64,000 nt of DNA from the NCBI GenBank assembly GCA_013298715.1, contig JAAFIQ010000012.1:44229-108228 (forward strand), read 5' to 3'. A model generated the notes under the pieces. That model did not search any database and was not told the DNA's origin. It worked only from the letters and a program-made list of their open reading frames with translations. Source of the stretch: Bacteroidota bacterium (GTDB taxonomy: Bacteria > Bacteroidota > Bacteroidia > B-17B0 > Aurantibacillaceae). Shown here in pieces: positions 44,157 to 52,799 of this stretch; position 1 is the stretch's first letter; every line of letters starts with the position of its first letter. The position numbers and the translations under genes are program-made.

Positions 44157-45458
44157 CTAATTACTTAAATTTGCCAACAAATCTGCCACTACAAAGGTAC
44201 TACCTCCTACAAAAATTAAATCTTCTTTTTTGGCTTCTTTTTTTGCAGCTTTAAAACCTTCTATTACTGTTGGGTAGGCTTTTCCTTTTAGTTTACACGA
44301 TTTAGCAACTGCTGTTAATTCATTGGCGTCTAAAGCCCTTGGTATATTGGCTTTTACGAAGTAATAATTTGCACTAGTTGGTAGTAGCACTAAAATTTTT
44401 GATATGTCTTTGTCGTTTACAACACCAAAAACAACATGTAATTTTTTGTAGGTAAGGTTCGAAATGTTTTCTATTACTTGTTTAATACCATCTTCATTGT
44501 GTCCGGTATCGGCAATTACAAGTGGTTTGGTAAATAGTGTTTGCCATCTCCCTGCAAAGCCTGTTGTACTGCAAACATTTTTCAAACCAGCCTCAATATG
44601 TTTTTCTTCAATTAAAAATCCGTCTTTCTCTAATTGTTTTATTACCAAAAGTACACCTAATAAATTTTTTACTTGATAGCTTCCTGTTAAATCTAAGGTA
44701 TAGGTTTTGGTACTTAAATCACTTTTGTTTGTTACTTCAACTTTTAAATAATTTTTTACTAATTCAGTTTTTGTTACCTTTAAATATTTGTCAGCATAAA
44801 CTAATTCTGATTTTAATTCTTTAGCTTTTTCGTGAAAAACCGGCGCGCTACCACTTTGGTACTGACTAACTATTGTTGGAATTCTGTGTTTAACAACGCC
44901 TGCTTTTTCTGAAGCTATTTTTGGCAAGGTATCGCCCAACAAGTTCATGTGGTCGAAACTTATATTGGTAATTAGCGAAACCATCGGTGTTATTACGTTT
45001 GTAGAATCTAATCTTCCACCCAAACCAACTTCAATAATTGCAACATCTACATCTTCGGCAACAAAATAATCAAACGCTAAAGCAACTGTCCATTCAAAAA
45101 AACTTGGCGCAATGGTTTCAAATTTTGTTTTGTATTTTTCTACAAATTCAACCACATAATTTTTTGAAATTAGTTTGCCGTTTATCTTAATTCGTTCTCT
45201 AAAATCAACCAAATGAGGTGAAGTGTATAAGCCTGTTTTATAACCTGCTTGTTGCAATACCGAGGCTATCATATGGCTACTACTGCCTTTACCATTGGTA
45301 CCTGCAACATGGACACATTTTAATTTTTTATGAGGCTGGTTAAGTGCCTCCATCAGTTTTAAGGTGTTGTTAAGATTTGGCTTATATGCCGCTGCTCCAA
45401 TGCGCTGAAACATTGGAAGTTGCTCAAATAAGTAATTCAATGTTTGCGGGTAGTTCAT
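44157..45458 (-). CDS. folC: bifunctional folylpolyglutamate synthase/dihydrofolate synthase
   Basis: The 433-residue Mur-ligase-type protein has the P-loop VAGTNGKGSSSHMIASVL (about 49-66), LYTSPHLVDFRERI, FFEWTVALAFDYF, EVGLGGRLDSTNV, and the C-terminal IADTGHNEDGI. It adds glutamate to dihydropteroate and folates. In Bacteroidota folC commonly lies next to tonB/exbB genes, as here: its start is 14 bases after the TonB gene stop. Confidence 0.94.
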   Translation of the reverse strand: MNYPQTLNYLFEQLPMFQRIGAAAYKPNLNNTLKLMEALNQPHKKLKCVHVAGTNGKGSSSHMIASVLQQAGYKTGLYTSPHLVDFRERIKINGKLISKNYVVEFVEKYKTKFETIAPSFFEWTVALAFDYFVAEDVDVAIIEVGLGGRLDSTNVITPMVSLITNISFDHMNLLGDTLPKIASEKAGVVKHRIPTIVSQYQSGSAPVFHEKAKELKSELVYADKYLKVTKTELVKNYLKVEVTNKSDLSTKTYTLDLTGSYQVKNLLGVLLVIKQLEKDGFLIEEKHIEAGLKNVCSTTGFAGRWQTLFTKPLVIADTGHNEDGIKQVIENISNLTYKKLHVVFGVVNDKDISKILVLLPTSANYYFVKANIPRALDANELTAVAKSCKLKGKAYPTVIEGFKAAKKEAKKEDLIFVGGSTFVVADLLANLSN

Positions 45459-45472
45459 ACTAATTTAAAGTT

Positions 45473-46327
45473 TTAGTCAAATGCAAAAATAAAAGTGATG
45501 GTGCCATGCTGCTCTTCAAACTTACCATCCACATTAAATTTTGTTGCCATGGCGGCCTTCATTGCTTTTTGTTTCAATGTAAAATCGTTGGTGGTGGTGC
45601 CGCGCCCGTTCGGGTTAGCCTCAATTACATTTCCTTCAGCATCTACGGTAATTTCTACAACCACCTTACCTTCTACTTTTGTATCATTTGGTAATTTTGG
45701 AGGCGTTACTAATTTTCGCCCTGATAAACTTACACCGTATTTGCTCGTTCCACCACCACCTGGTCCACCTGGCCCATCACCGCCATCACCAGGATTTTTA
45801 CCTGTTCCATTTCCACCGTTTCCATTTTTAAATGGGTCGCCATCTGGGCTTCCATTTTGCCCGGCTTCTTTATTATCACCAATCCCACCGCCGTTTTTTC
45901 CACTTTCTTTTTTAAACTTTTCGGCTAATAATTCCGCAGCTGTTTTTGGTTTTACGGGTGTAATCACAGTTGTGTTTTTTTCAATCTTAGGTTTGTCTTC
46001 TACTTTTTTCTCGTCTGTTTTTTTCTCTTCTTTAATTTCAATATTACTATTAGGATCATTAATAATTTCCTCTGGCTTGGTTGGTGCTTCTTCTGCAACT
46101 ACATCGGTTACTTTTCCTAAACTTCCGTATTCAACAAAATCGTTTCCTGCATCCATTGTTCCTAATGCTAACCCATCAGATCCTCCATCAGCAGCTTCGG
46201 GGAAAGGCGGGTTTTGAATTTTGAAATGTAAAATGATGAGCAATACGACAATGAGACTAAAAATACCTAAAGCAATTATTGCTGCAATGCCACGTTGATC
46301 TTTATGTTTATTTTGAACTGCTTGCAT
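45473..46327 (-). CDS. TonB-like energy transducer
   Basis: The 284-residue protein has one N-terminal helix (about 18-38), a Glu/Lys/Pro-rich linker, a Gly/Asn/Asp-rich stretch (about 165-210), and a C-terminal TonB-type domain with LSGRKLVTPPKLPNDTKVEGKVVVEITVDAEGNVIEANP. It should carry proton-motive force from ExbBD to outer-membrane receptors. Its start overlaps the exbD stop by one base. The Gly-rich segment is unusually long. The TonB-dependent receptor at 48989 is a possible client. Confidence 0.88.
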   Translation of the reverse strand: MQAVQNKHKDQRGIAAIIALGIFSLIVVLLIILHFKIQNPPFPEAADGGSDGLALGTMDAGNDFVEYGSLGKVTDVVAEEAPTKPEEIINDPNSNIEIKEEKKTDEKKVEDKPKIEKNTTVITPVKPKTAAELLAEKFKKESGKNGGGIGDNKEAGQNGSPDGDPFKNGNGGNGTGKNPGDGGDGPGGPGGGGTSKYGVSLSGRKLVTPPKLPNDTKVEGKVVVEITVDAEGNVIEANPNGRGTTTNDFTLKQKAMKAAMATKFNVDGKFEEQHGTITFIFAFD

Positions 46328-46728
46328 TATTTATTAGGCGCAGTTGCCAATACAGGTTTGCATTTTAATTTAATACTCAAAGTCATTATATCTGCAATAA
46401 CTTGAATTGGTAAATCTCTATCTAAATGCATAAATAAAGTAGGGTCTAATGATTTGCTGCTAAACTGCGAAATCTCGGCTTCTAAATTTGTTTCAGCAAT
46501 TTCTTTATTATTGATGTAATACTTTTTTTCTTTTGTAACTGCAAGGTGTATGGGTTTATCTTCTTTTAACAAGGTGGTTTTTGTGGTACTTTTAGCCAAA
46601 TTAATTTTAATGCTGTTTGGGCTTACCATGGTTGATAAGATTAAGAAAAATAGCAACAAAAAAAACATGATATCGTTTAACGAATCGGTGCTTACTTCTG
46701 CTTCCCTATGTCTTTTACGCAATCCCAT
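46327..46728 (-). CDS. exbD: ExbD/TolR-type biopolymer transport protein
   Basis: The 133-residue protein has a short cytoplasmic start (RKRHREAEVSTDSLNDIMFFLLLFFLILSTM) with the conserved Asp at the membrane entry (DIMFFLL), one helix, and a periplasmic domain with KKYYINNKEI and HLDRDLPIQVIADIM. It couples proton flow with ExbB to TonB. It sits between exbB (38 bases) and tonB. Confidence 0.93.
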   Translation of the reverse strand: MGLRKRHREAEVSTDSLNDIMFFLLLFFLILSTMVSPNSIKINLAKSTTKTTLLKEDKPIHLAVTKEKKYYINNKEIAETNLEAEISQFSSKSLDPTLFMHLDRDLPIQVIADIMTLSIKLKCKPVLATAPNK

Positions 46729-46766
46729 ATATATTGTTTTGAATTCGTATCTTCCTTTTTTTAAAA

Positions 46767-47507
46767 TTATTTAGTAGGTTCATTCAGCATATCTAAAAAT
46801 TCTATTTGCGTGTCTTCTAGGCGATGTGCGAGTTTATCTAATTTTGTATTTACCCAGTGGTAACCAACAAAGGCAATTAAACCTACAATTAAACCACTAC
46901 ACGAACTAATCATTTTTTGGTATAAGCCACTTGAAATGCCTTTAATTTCAACCGTTCCAGACTGGTTAATTTCGTAAAAAATAACAATTACACCAATAAT
47001 GGTTCCTATAAAACCAAACAGTGGTGCAATACGACCAATAATATTTAATACGTTTAAATTCTTTTCCAATTTTGCTATTTCGTTGGCGCCGCTTTTATTT
47101 AACGATTCACGAATTTCTTCAATAGGTTGGCCTATTCTTGAAATGCCTTGTTCTAGCATTATACTCTCTGGTGTGTTATTGTTTTTGCATAAAGTTCTTG
47201 CATTTGCAATGTTACCAGAGTGAATTAATTCTTTTAAACTACCTACCAAATTATTCGTTTTTTTAGAAGCTTTGCTAATAACCAACAAGCGTTCTACAAG
47301 CACATAAATTGTTACCAAAAGCAAGATGGCTAAGGGAATCATGATTGGACCACCTTTAAAAACCATGCTCATAATAGAAATTTTTTCTACGGTAATTTCT
47401 TGTGCTGGTGCAACACTTTGTATACCTGTAACTGCTGGCGAGTTACTTAATGAATCAGCAACGTTGGCTAATGTGCTGGTACCAGTTTGTAAAATAAAAT
47501 TTAACAT
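46767..47507 (-). CDS. exbB: ExbB/TolQ/MotA-type proton channel protein
   Basis: The 246-residue protein has an N-terminal segment followed by three helices (about 52-72, 150-175, 195-220). Motifs are GRIAPLFGFIGTIIGVIVIF and SSGLYQKMISSCSGLIVGLIAFVGY, typical of the MotA/TolQ/ExbB channel family. It is the first gene of the exbB-exbD-tonB-folC operon. It faces away from the nuclease gene upstream across a 184-base gap that contains that gene's terminator. Confidence 0.93.
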   Translation of the reverse strand: MLNFILQTGTSTLANVADSLSNSPAVTGIQSVAPAQEITVEKISIMSMVFKGGPIMIPLAILLLVTIYVLVERLLVISKASKKTNNLVGSLKELIHSGNIANARTLCKNNNTPESIMLEQGISRIGQPIEEIRESLNKSGANEIAKLEKNLNVLNIIGRIAPLFGFIGTIIGVIVIFYEINQSGTVEIKGISSGLYQKMISSCSGLIVGLIAFVGYHWVNTKLDKLAHRLEDTQIEFLDMLNEPTK

Positions 47508-47629
47508 ACAATTTAATTGTTTTACGAAATTATTGTAAAAATTGCTGGTAAATCTTAATTCATGAAATGGTTTTGCACAGTTACTTGTTTATTATAACTA
47601 CTAAAGGCTTAAAGGTTACAATAAAAAAC

Positions 47630-47664
47630 AAAACACAAAGCAAACAGATAATGCCTTGTGTTTT
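47630..47664 (-). terminator. Rho-independent terminator of the nuclease gene
   Basis: A perfect 9-base stem (AAAACACAA / TTGTGTTTT) with a 17-base loop is followed by T-rich sequence in the minus direction, about 28 bases after the stop of the EEP nuclease gene. Confidence 0.6.
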
Positions 47665-47691
47665 AATTTAAGCTTCTAAGAAAACAGTTTA

Positions 47692-48750
47692 TTATTTGTT
47701 TGCCATTTTAGGCACTTCCCTTGCCATTACGATAAATACTGGGAAGTGATCACTATATCCGGCTGTGTACTGACTTCCACTAAATGTTCTAAATGGATAA
47801 CCTTTAAAGTTACCAAAATCGCTTCTTAAAAATGGTTTGTTAAAAATGCGCACATCATGATATTCCCAAGTTTTGAAATCACCTTTAGCGCAATTGGGAC
47901 TTACAATTATTTGATCAAATAAATTCCAACTATCTTGCCAAGCCAAAGTACCTGTACCTTCTTTGAATGGCTTGTACATTGGATTAAAAAATTTATTTGG
48001 TTCCGGTTTTTTATAATCGTTATAAGTACCAATATTGTCTTTAATGCACACATTTACTGGGTCATCGTTAAAATCGCCCATAAAAACTACTTTTGCATTC
48101 GGGTTATTTTTCATTACGCTATCAGCAATTCTTCTAGCCACAAGAGCTGCGGCGTTTCTATTAGGTCGGCTAGCCTCCTCGCCACCACGTCTGCTTGGCC
48201 AATGGTTTACTAAAACAGTTAAAGGGTCGCCATAAAAATTGCCGCTTACAGCTAATATATCGCGTGTTGGGTGTGTGCTATCTGTTGGCAACACAACACG
48301 GTAACTAACCGACTTTGTAACTTTAAAATAATTTGGGTTGTATACAAAAGAAGGGTCTACACCACGTTTATCTGGCCCTTCAATATGCACTATTTGATAG
48401 TTTCTTGATTTAAGTCGTTTGCTGTTTACTAAATCTTGCACTACACTTTTATTTTCAATTTCGCATAGTCCCAAAATTGCTAAACCATCGGGGTTTGCAT
48501 CTGTCCCCATTTTGCTAATTACTTCGCTTAGTCTATCAATCTTTGTCCAGTAGCGTTTTCCAACCCAGGCGTTTTTTCCGTCTGGCGTAAATTCATCGTC
48601 GTCCTTCAATTGATCGTTTAAAGTATCGTACAAGTTTTCAACATTCCAAAAACCTATTATTGCAAGGTTATAGTTCTTATTTTTATCTAACTTTTGTGCT
48701 ATTGCAGAAATAGAAATTCCTAGGCTAATAAAGAATACAATTTTTTTCAC
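47692..48750 (-). CDS. secreted endonuclease/exonuclease/phosphatase (EEP) family protein
   Basis: The 352-residue protein starts at a GTG with a signal peptide (MKKIVFFISLGISISAIAQ). The EEP fold motifs are FWNVENLY, LGLCEIENK (metal-binding Glu), VNHWPSRRGG, VFMGDFNDDP (catalytic Asp-x-Asn) and YSDHFPVF (final catalytic Asp-His). The NHWPSRRGGE spelling is typical of secreted Bacteroidota nucleases in this superfamily. It is most likely an extracellular or periplasmic DNase or phosphodiesterase. It is divergent from the TonB-dependent receptor and DUF5689 lipoprotein genes. Confidence 0.88.
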   Translation of the reverse strand: MKKIVFFISLGISISAIAQKLDKNKNYNLAIIGFWNVENLYDTLNDQLKDDDEFTPDGKNAWVGKRYWTKIDRLSEVISKMGTDANPDGLAILGLCEIENKSVVQDLVNSKRLKSRNYQIVHIEGPDKRGVDPSFVYNPNYFKVTKSVSYRVVLPTDSTHPTRDILAVSGNFYGDPLTVLVNHWPSRRGGEEASRPNRNAAALVARRIADSVMKNNPNAKVVFMGDFNDDPVNVCIKDNIGTYNDYKKPEPNKFFNPMYKPFKEGTGTLAWQDSWNLFDQIIVSPNCAKGDFKTWEYHDVRIFNKPFLRSDFGNFKGYPFRTFSGSQYTAGYSDHFPVFIVMAREVPKMANK

Positions 48751-48764
48751 GACATTAATTTTGG

Positions 48765-48772
48765 CAAAATTA
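48765..48772 (-). promoter_or_regulatory. putative -7 promoter element of the EEP nuclease gene
   Basis: On the minus strand TAATTTTG fits TAnnTTTG and lies 14 bases before the GTG start, giving a very short predicted leader. No clear -33 TTTG is seen. It is back to back with the receptor promoter about 115 bases away. Confidence 0.45.
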
Positions 48773-48887
48773 CTAATTAATTAAACAGTTTAGGTTTAAT
48801 TAGAGTATTTAACAATTTAACAAATTATCTGCTCTAATTGTCAAAATTTGTTAATATTAATTTAACAAAACAAATTTAGTAAAGTTA

Positions 48888-48895
48888 TATATTTG
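48888..48895 (+). promoter_or_regulatory. putative -7 promoter element of the TonB-dependent receptor operon
   Basis: TATATTTG matches TAnnTTTG and lies about 100 bases before the preferred ATG at 48989. The upstream -33 region is only TTTA-like with suboptimal spacing. A purine-rich AGAGGAG (48922-48928) precedes an alternative in-frame ATG at 48935. Confidence 0.5.
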
Positions 48896-48988
48896 TGAGC
48901 CTTATAAAAAGTGAACACCCTAGAGGAGTTATTTATGGTTCTCGTATATAATAATCCAAAACCGCTTTTAAAAAAGTATTCACTATCC

Positions 48989-51520
48989 ATGAAAAAAATT
49001 ACTTTAATTAAAAATTTGCTTGGCTTAGGCGCTTGTCTAAGCTTTACGCAGTTAAACGCTCAGGTTGATACAAGCCATTTTGCTGGCAAAGATACAGCCA
49101 ATTCAAACTTTAACATTCCAATTTTTAGCACCAGCGGTGCAGATGCAGATTCAGATATGGATCAGCAAGATGCTTCCGCTTTATTGCAATCGAGCCGCGA
49201 TGTGTTTACTCAATTTGCTAGTTTTCAATTTGGTGCAGCACGCTATCGTATGCGCGGTTTACCTAACGAAAATCAAATAATAATGATTAATGGCGTTATG
49301 GTAAACAACCTTGAAAACGGTATGGGTAGCTGGAGTAGTTGGGGAGGCTTAAACGATGTTACCCGCTTTGTAGAAACCCGTTTTGGAAATACTTCCAGCA
49401 GATTAAACTTTGGTGGTGCAGGTGGGTACACGAATATAGACTCTAAAGCATCTTCATTTAGAAAAGGAACTAACGTATCTTATGCAAGCGCAAACAGAAT
49501 TTTTAGACACCGAATGATGGTTACACATTCAACAGGTATGTTGAGCAATGGTTGGGCCTTTACAATGTCAGCCTCAACACGCCAAGGAAATCAAGTTTAT
49601 ATTCCAGGAACTTATTTTAACGCGAATGCGTTTTACTTAGGGATTGATAAGCAATTAAATGATAAACATTTATTGTCGTTAACAGCTTTTGGTGCGCCAA
49701 TAGAGCAAGGCAGAGCAAGCACTACAATGAAAGAAGTTTACAACCTTGTTGGAGATAATTATTACAACAGTAACTGGGGTTACCAAAACGGAAAGGTTAG
49801 AAATGCCTCTGTAAGTAAAGTAAACAGACCAATGATTTTATTAAGCCATATTTATAATATTGATATTGCAACACGGCTTACAACATCTGTTTTTTATAAT
49901 TTTGGTAAATCTTCTTTATCTGGCTTAAATTGGAACGATGCACCTAATGCACGCCCCGATTACTACCGCTATTTACCAAGTTGGTTTAATTTTATTAATG
50001 ACCAAAATGGCGCTGCTACCGCAACTAATGCTTGGCAAAACGATGTAAATACACAACAAATTCCTTGGGATAAATTTATTGCCATGAATCAGGCTAATAT
50101 TGCTTCACCGCAGCCAAACCAAGCTAATACAAACGAAACCAGAGCACGTTATATATTGGAAAACAGAATTGAAAATTTAAGCAATTTAGGTTTTAACACC
50201 GTTTTTAATAAACGTATTAATGATATGTTATTTTTATCGGCAGGTATAAATGCAAACATATACAAAAACAGAAGATACAAAGAAATTGAAGATTTATTAG
50301 GCGCAACTTTTTGGGTGGATGTTGACCAATTTGCTGATGGTTTAGGTGTAGATCCGTTATTAGCTCAAAATAATATTGATGAACCTAACAAAGCCATAAG
50401 AAAAGGCGATAAATTTGGGTATGATTATATTATGCACGTTAACCGTATGGAAGGTTGGGGACAAATAGAGTATAGTAAAGAAAGATTTGATACCTACTTT
50501 GGTTTAACAGTAAGCAATAGTAGTATTTGGCGCGAAGGTTTAGTTGCCAATGGAAAATTTCCAACTACTAGCGCTGGCGAGAGTAAAAAAGTGAATTACT
50601 TAAACTATGGTGCAAAAGGAGGATTAACTTACAAAATATCTGGAAGACACTTTATTACTGCTGATGCTAACTTTTTAACCAGAACACCTGAAATTATTAA
50701 TATTTTTATTTCTCCTCGTGTTAGAAACGACCTTGTTGAAGGCGTTACACAAGAGCAAGTTATAAGTGGAGATATTAATTATTTAATAAAATATCCTACG
50801 CTTAAAGTTAGAGCAACGTATTATTACGCACAAGTGAACAACCAAACACAGTTAAGAACTTATTGGAACGAAGAATTTAACAACTTTGTAAACTACATTA
50901 CTACTGATGTAGACCAAACACACCAAGGTATTGAGTTAGGTGTAGAAAAAACAATTAAAACAGCTCACGTATTACAAGGTGCTTTAGGTTATGGTATTTT
51001 TTATTACAGCAATAATCCTATAGCTCAAGCATGGCAAGATAACAATGCAACAAAATTATTTGATAACAGAACCGTTTATTTTAAAAATTACAAAGTGGGA
51101 GGCTCTCCGCAAACGGTTGCCGGAATTGGTTACAAATACAATGGTAAAAAGTTTTGGTTTGCAGGTATTAATGCCAATTATTTTGCTGATACTTACTTGG
51201 AGCCAAACCCGGACAGAAGAACTAAAGAAGCAATTCAAACTTTTGTAGATGGCGACCCACAAATTGATGCAATTTTGAAACAAGAGAAATTAGATAATTA
51301 TTTTTTAGTAAATTTAAATGCAGGTAAAAGCTGGAGAATTAAACGCAAATATTACCTAAGATTAAACGGTAGCATCAATAACTTGTTAAATAATAAAAAC
51401 ATAATTAACTGGGGTTTTGAATCGTTAAGATGGGAATTCTCATACTTAGAAAAATTCCCTAACAGATACCAATACATGCCAGGTACAACTTATATGGCAA
51501 CAATTAACTTTAGCTTTTAA
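48989..51520 (+). CDS. TonB-dependent outer-membrane receptor
   Basis: From the ATG at 48989 the protein has 843 residues with a signal peptide (KNLLGLGACLSFTQLNAQ). The frame is open further upstream to GTG 48911 and ATG 48935; the latter has an AGAGGAG in front, so an 18-residue extension is possible. A plug domain is visible near residues 50-140 (RYRMRGLPNENQIIMINGVMVNNLENG), followed by a large barrel ending in ATINFSF. No N-terminal CarboxypepD-like domain is present. It transports a ligand with TonB energy. Two DUF5689 lipoprotein genes follow at 5 and 11 bases, and a secreted nuclease is divergent. Confidence 0.92.
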   Translation: MKKITLIKNLLGLGACLSFTQLNAQVDTSHFAGKDTANSNFNIPIFSTSGADADSDMDQQDASALLQSSRDVFTQFASFQFGAARYRMRGLPNENQIIMINGVMVNNLENGMGSWSSWGGLNDVTRFVETRFGNTSSRLNFGGAGGYTNIDSKASSFRKGTNVSYASANRIFRHRMMVTHSTGMLSNGWAFTMSASTRQGNQVYIPGTYFNANAFYLGIDKQLNDKHLLSLTAFGAPIEQGRASTTMKEVYNLVGDNYYNSNWGYQNGKVRNASVSKVNRPMILLSHIYNIDIATRLTTSVFYNFGKSSLSGLNWNDAPNARPDYYRYLPSWFNFINDQNGAATATNAWQNDVNTQQIPWDKFIAMNQANIASPQPNQANTNETRARYILENRIENLSNLGFNTVFNKRINDMLFLSAGINANIYKNRRYKEIEDLLGATFWVDVDQFADGLGVDPLLAQNNIDEPNKAIRKGDKFGYDYIMHVNRMEGWGQIEYSKERFDTYFGLTVSNSSIWREGLVANGKFPTTSAGESKKVNYLNYGAKGGLTYKISGRHFITADANFLTRTPEIINIFISPRVRNDLVEGVTQEQVISGDINYLIKYPTLKVRATYYYAQVNNQTQLRTYWNEEFNNFVNYITTDVDQTHQGIELGVEKTIKTAHVLQGALGYGIFYYSNNPIAQAWQDNNATKLFDNRTVYFKNYKVGGSPQTVAGIGYKYNGKKFWFAGINANYFADTYLEPNPDRRTKEAIQTFVDGDPQIDAILKQEKLDNYFLVNLNAGKSWRIKRKYYLRLNGSINNLLNNKNIINWGFESLRWEFSYLEKFPNRYQYMPGTTYMATINFSF

Positions 51521-51525
51521 TTAAC

Positions 51526-52788
51526 ATGAAAAAAATGAATTTTAAATTATTAAGTTTTATTACAGTAGTTGCTTTATTTATTGCTGCCTGTACTAAAAAG
51601 CCCGAAATGCCACCAACAAAGAAACTAAGTGATGGTAAAGTAGTTACAATAGCTGAACTAAGATCTATTGCCACATGTACAAATTCTTGTAGTAGAACTT
51701 TTAGCACTGATACGTATGTTAATGGTATGGTGTTAACCGATGAAATTAGTGGTAATTTTTATAACGAATTATACATGCGCGATGGAACAGGTGCAATACG
51801 CTTAGAATTTAAAAACAACAACAACTTGTTAGTTGGCGATTCTATACGTGTAAATTTAAAAAATAAAACGATTGCAATAAATTCGCAGTCTTCGTTGCTT
51901 GAAGTTATCGATCTAGATTTTGAAATTAACGTAACTAAAATTAGTTCAGGAGCAAATCCAAGCCCAGTTGTGTTAGATAATATTGCACAAGTTAATAGTA
52001 GTTTGTTTTGTAATTTAGTAAAAATAAACAATGTTGAATTTGCTGTTGGAGATACAAGTAAAAAATTTGCAGACCCAATAACACTTGCGTCAGTAAATCT
52101 AAATTTAAATGATTGTGGTGGAAATGTTCTTGTTGTAAGAAGTAGCGGTTATTCCAAATTCGCAGGACAAAAACCACCAAAAGGAAAAGGAAGTATTATT
52201 GGTATTGTAACAAATTACTCAAGCACTGAACAATTAATTATTCGTAAAGTTGAAGAGCTTGATATGTCTGGTTCGAGATGTATTCAACAGTATATGATTA
52301 AGAATTTTAATGATAATAGTGTTACTTCAGGGAATTGGATTCAACAAAATGTTACTGGCGGTGCGAGTTGGACCTCATCAACCTTTAACACAGCAGCTAA
52401 TTCAACACCATTTGCTAGGATTAGTGGATTTATTGGTGGAGTTAATACAAATACAGAAAATTGGTTAATTTCTCCAGCCATTAATCTTACAAATGCCACT
52501 TCTCCTGTGCTAAGCTTTTCTACTGCGGCAAAATTTTCAGGCAATCCACTGGAAGTTTTAGTATCAACAAACTATACAGGTGGCGCACCTTCTTCAGCCA
52601 CTTGGACAAATATATCTTCAAGTGTTACATTATCGCCAAATTCAAGTAATTATACTTGGACATTTAGTAACAATGTATCTATGAACGCATTTAAAATGAA
52701 TAATGTTAGAATAGCTTTTAAATACAGTTCCACAACAGCTGGATCTACAACTTACCAATTAGATGATATTATTTTAAAAGAAAACTAA
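51526..52788 (+). CDS. DUF5689-type lipoprotein with choice-of-anchor J-like domain, copy 1
   Basis: This 420-residue protein has a lipoprotein signal (FIAAC, Cys22), a DUF5689-like region with OB-fold features (about 35-230: VNGMVLTDEISGNFYNELYMRDGTGAIRLEF, then GDSIRVNLKN), and a C-terminal jelly-roll resembling choice-of-anchor J (about 245-420: NWLISPAINL, LSFSTAAKF, LDDIIL). It is probably surface-exposed and binds the receptor's ligand, as SusD-like proteins do for SusC, though it is unrelated to SusD. OB folds often bind nucleic acids, which fits the neighbouring nuclease. Confidence 0.82.
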   Translation: MKKMNFKLLSFITVVALFIAACTKKPEMPPTKKLSDGKVVTIAELRSIATCTNSCSRTFSTDTYVNGMVLTDEISGNFYNELYMRDGTGAIRLEFKNNNNLLVGDSIRVNLKNKTIAINSQSSLLEVIDLDFEINVTKISSGANPSPVVLDNIAQVNSSLFCNLVKINNVEFAVGDTSKKFADPITLASVNLNLNDCGGNVLVVRSSGYSKFAGQKPPKGKGSIIGIVTNYSSTEQLIIRKVEELDMSGSRCIQQYMIKNFNDNSVTSGNWIQQNVTGGASWTSSTFNTAANSTPFARISGFIGGVNTNTENWLISPAINLTNATSPVLSFSTAAKFSGNPLEVLVSTNYTGGAPSSATWTNISSSVTLSPNSSNYTWTFSNNVSMNAFKMNNVRIAFKYSSTTAGSTTYQLDDIILKEN

Positions 52789-52799
52789 AAAACTATACT

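Noticed and set aside
45495..46217. Long plus-strand ORF of 240 residues rich in Pro, Phe and Ser
   Set aside because: It is the reverse of the Gly/Lys/Glu-rich TonB-like gene. Composition follows from that gene's codons and no motif or start signal supports it.
48911..48988. N-terminal extension of the TonB-dependent receptor from a GTG start
   Set aside because: It would place 26 residues before a normal signal peptide; the ATG at 48989 is preferred. The ATG at 48935, with an AGAGGAG upstream, is kept only as an alternative.
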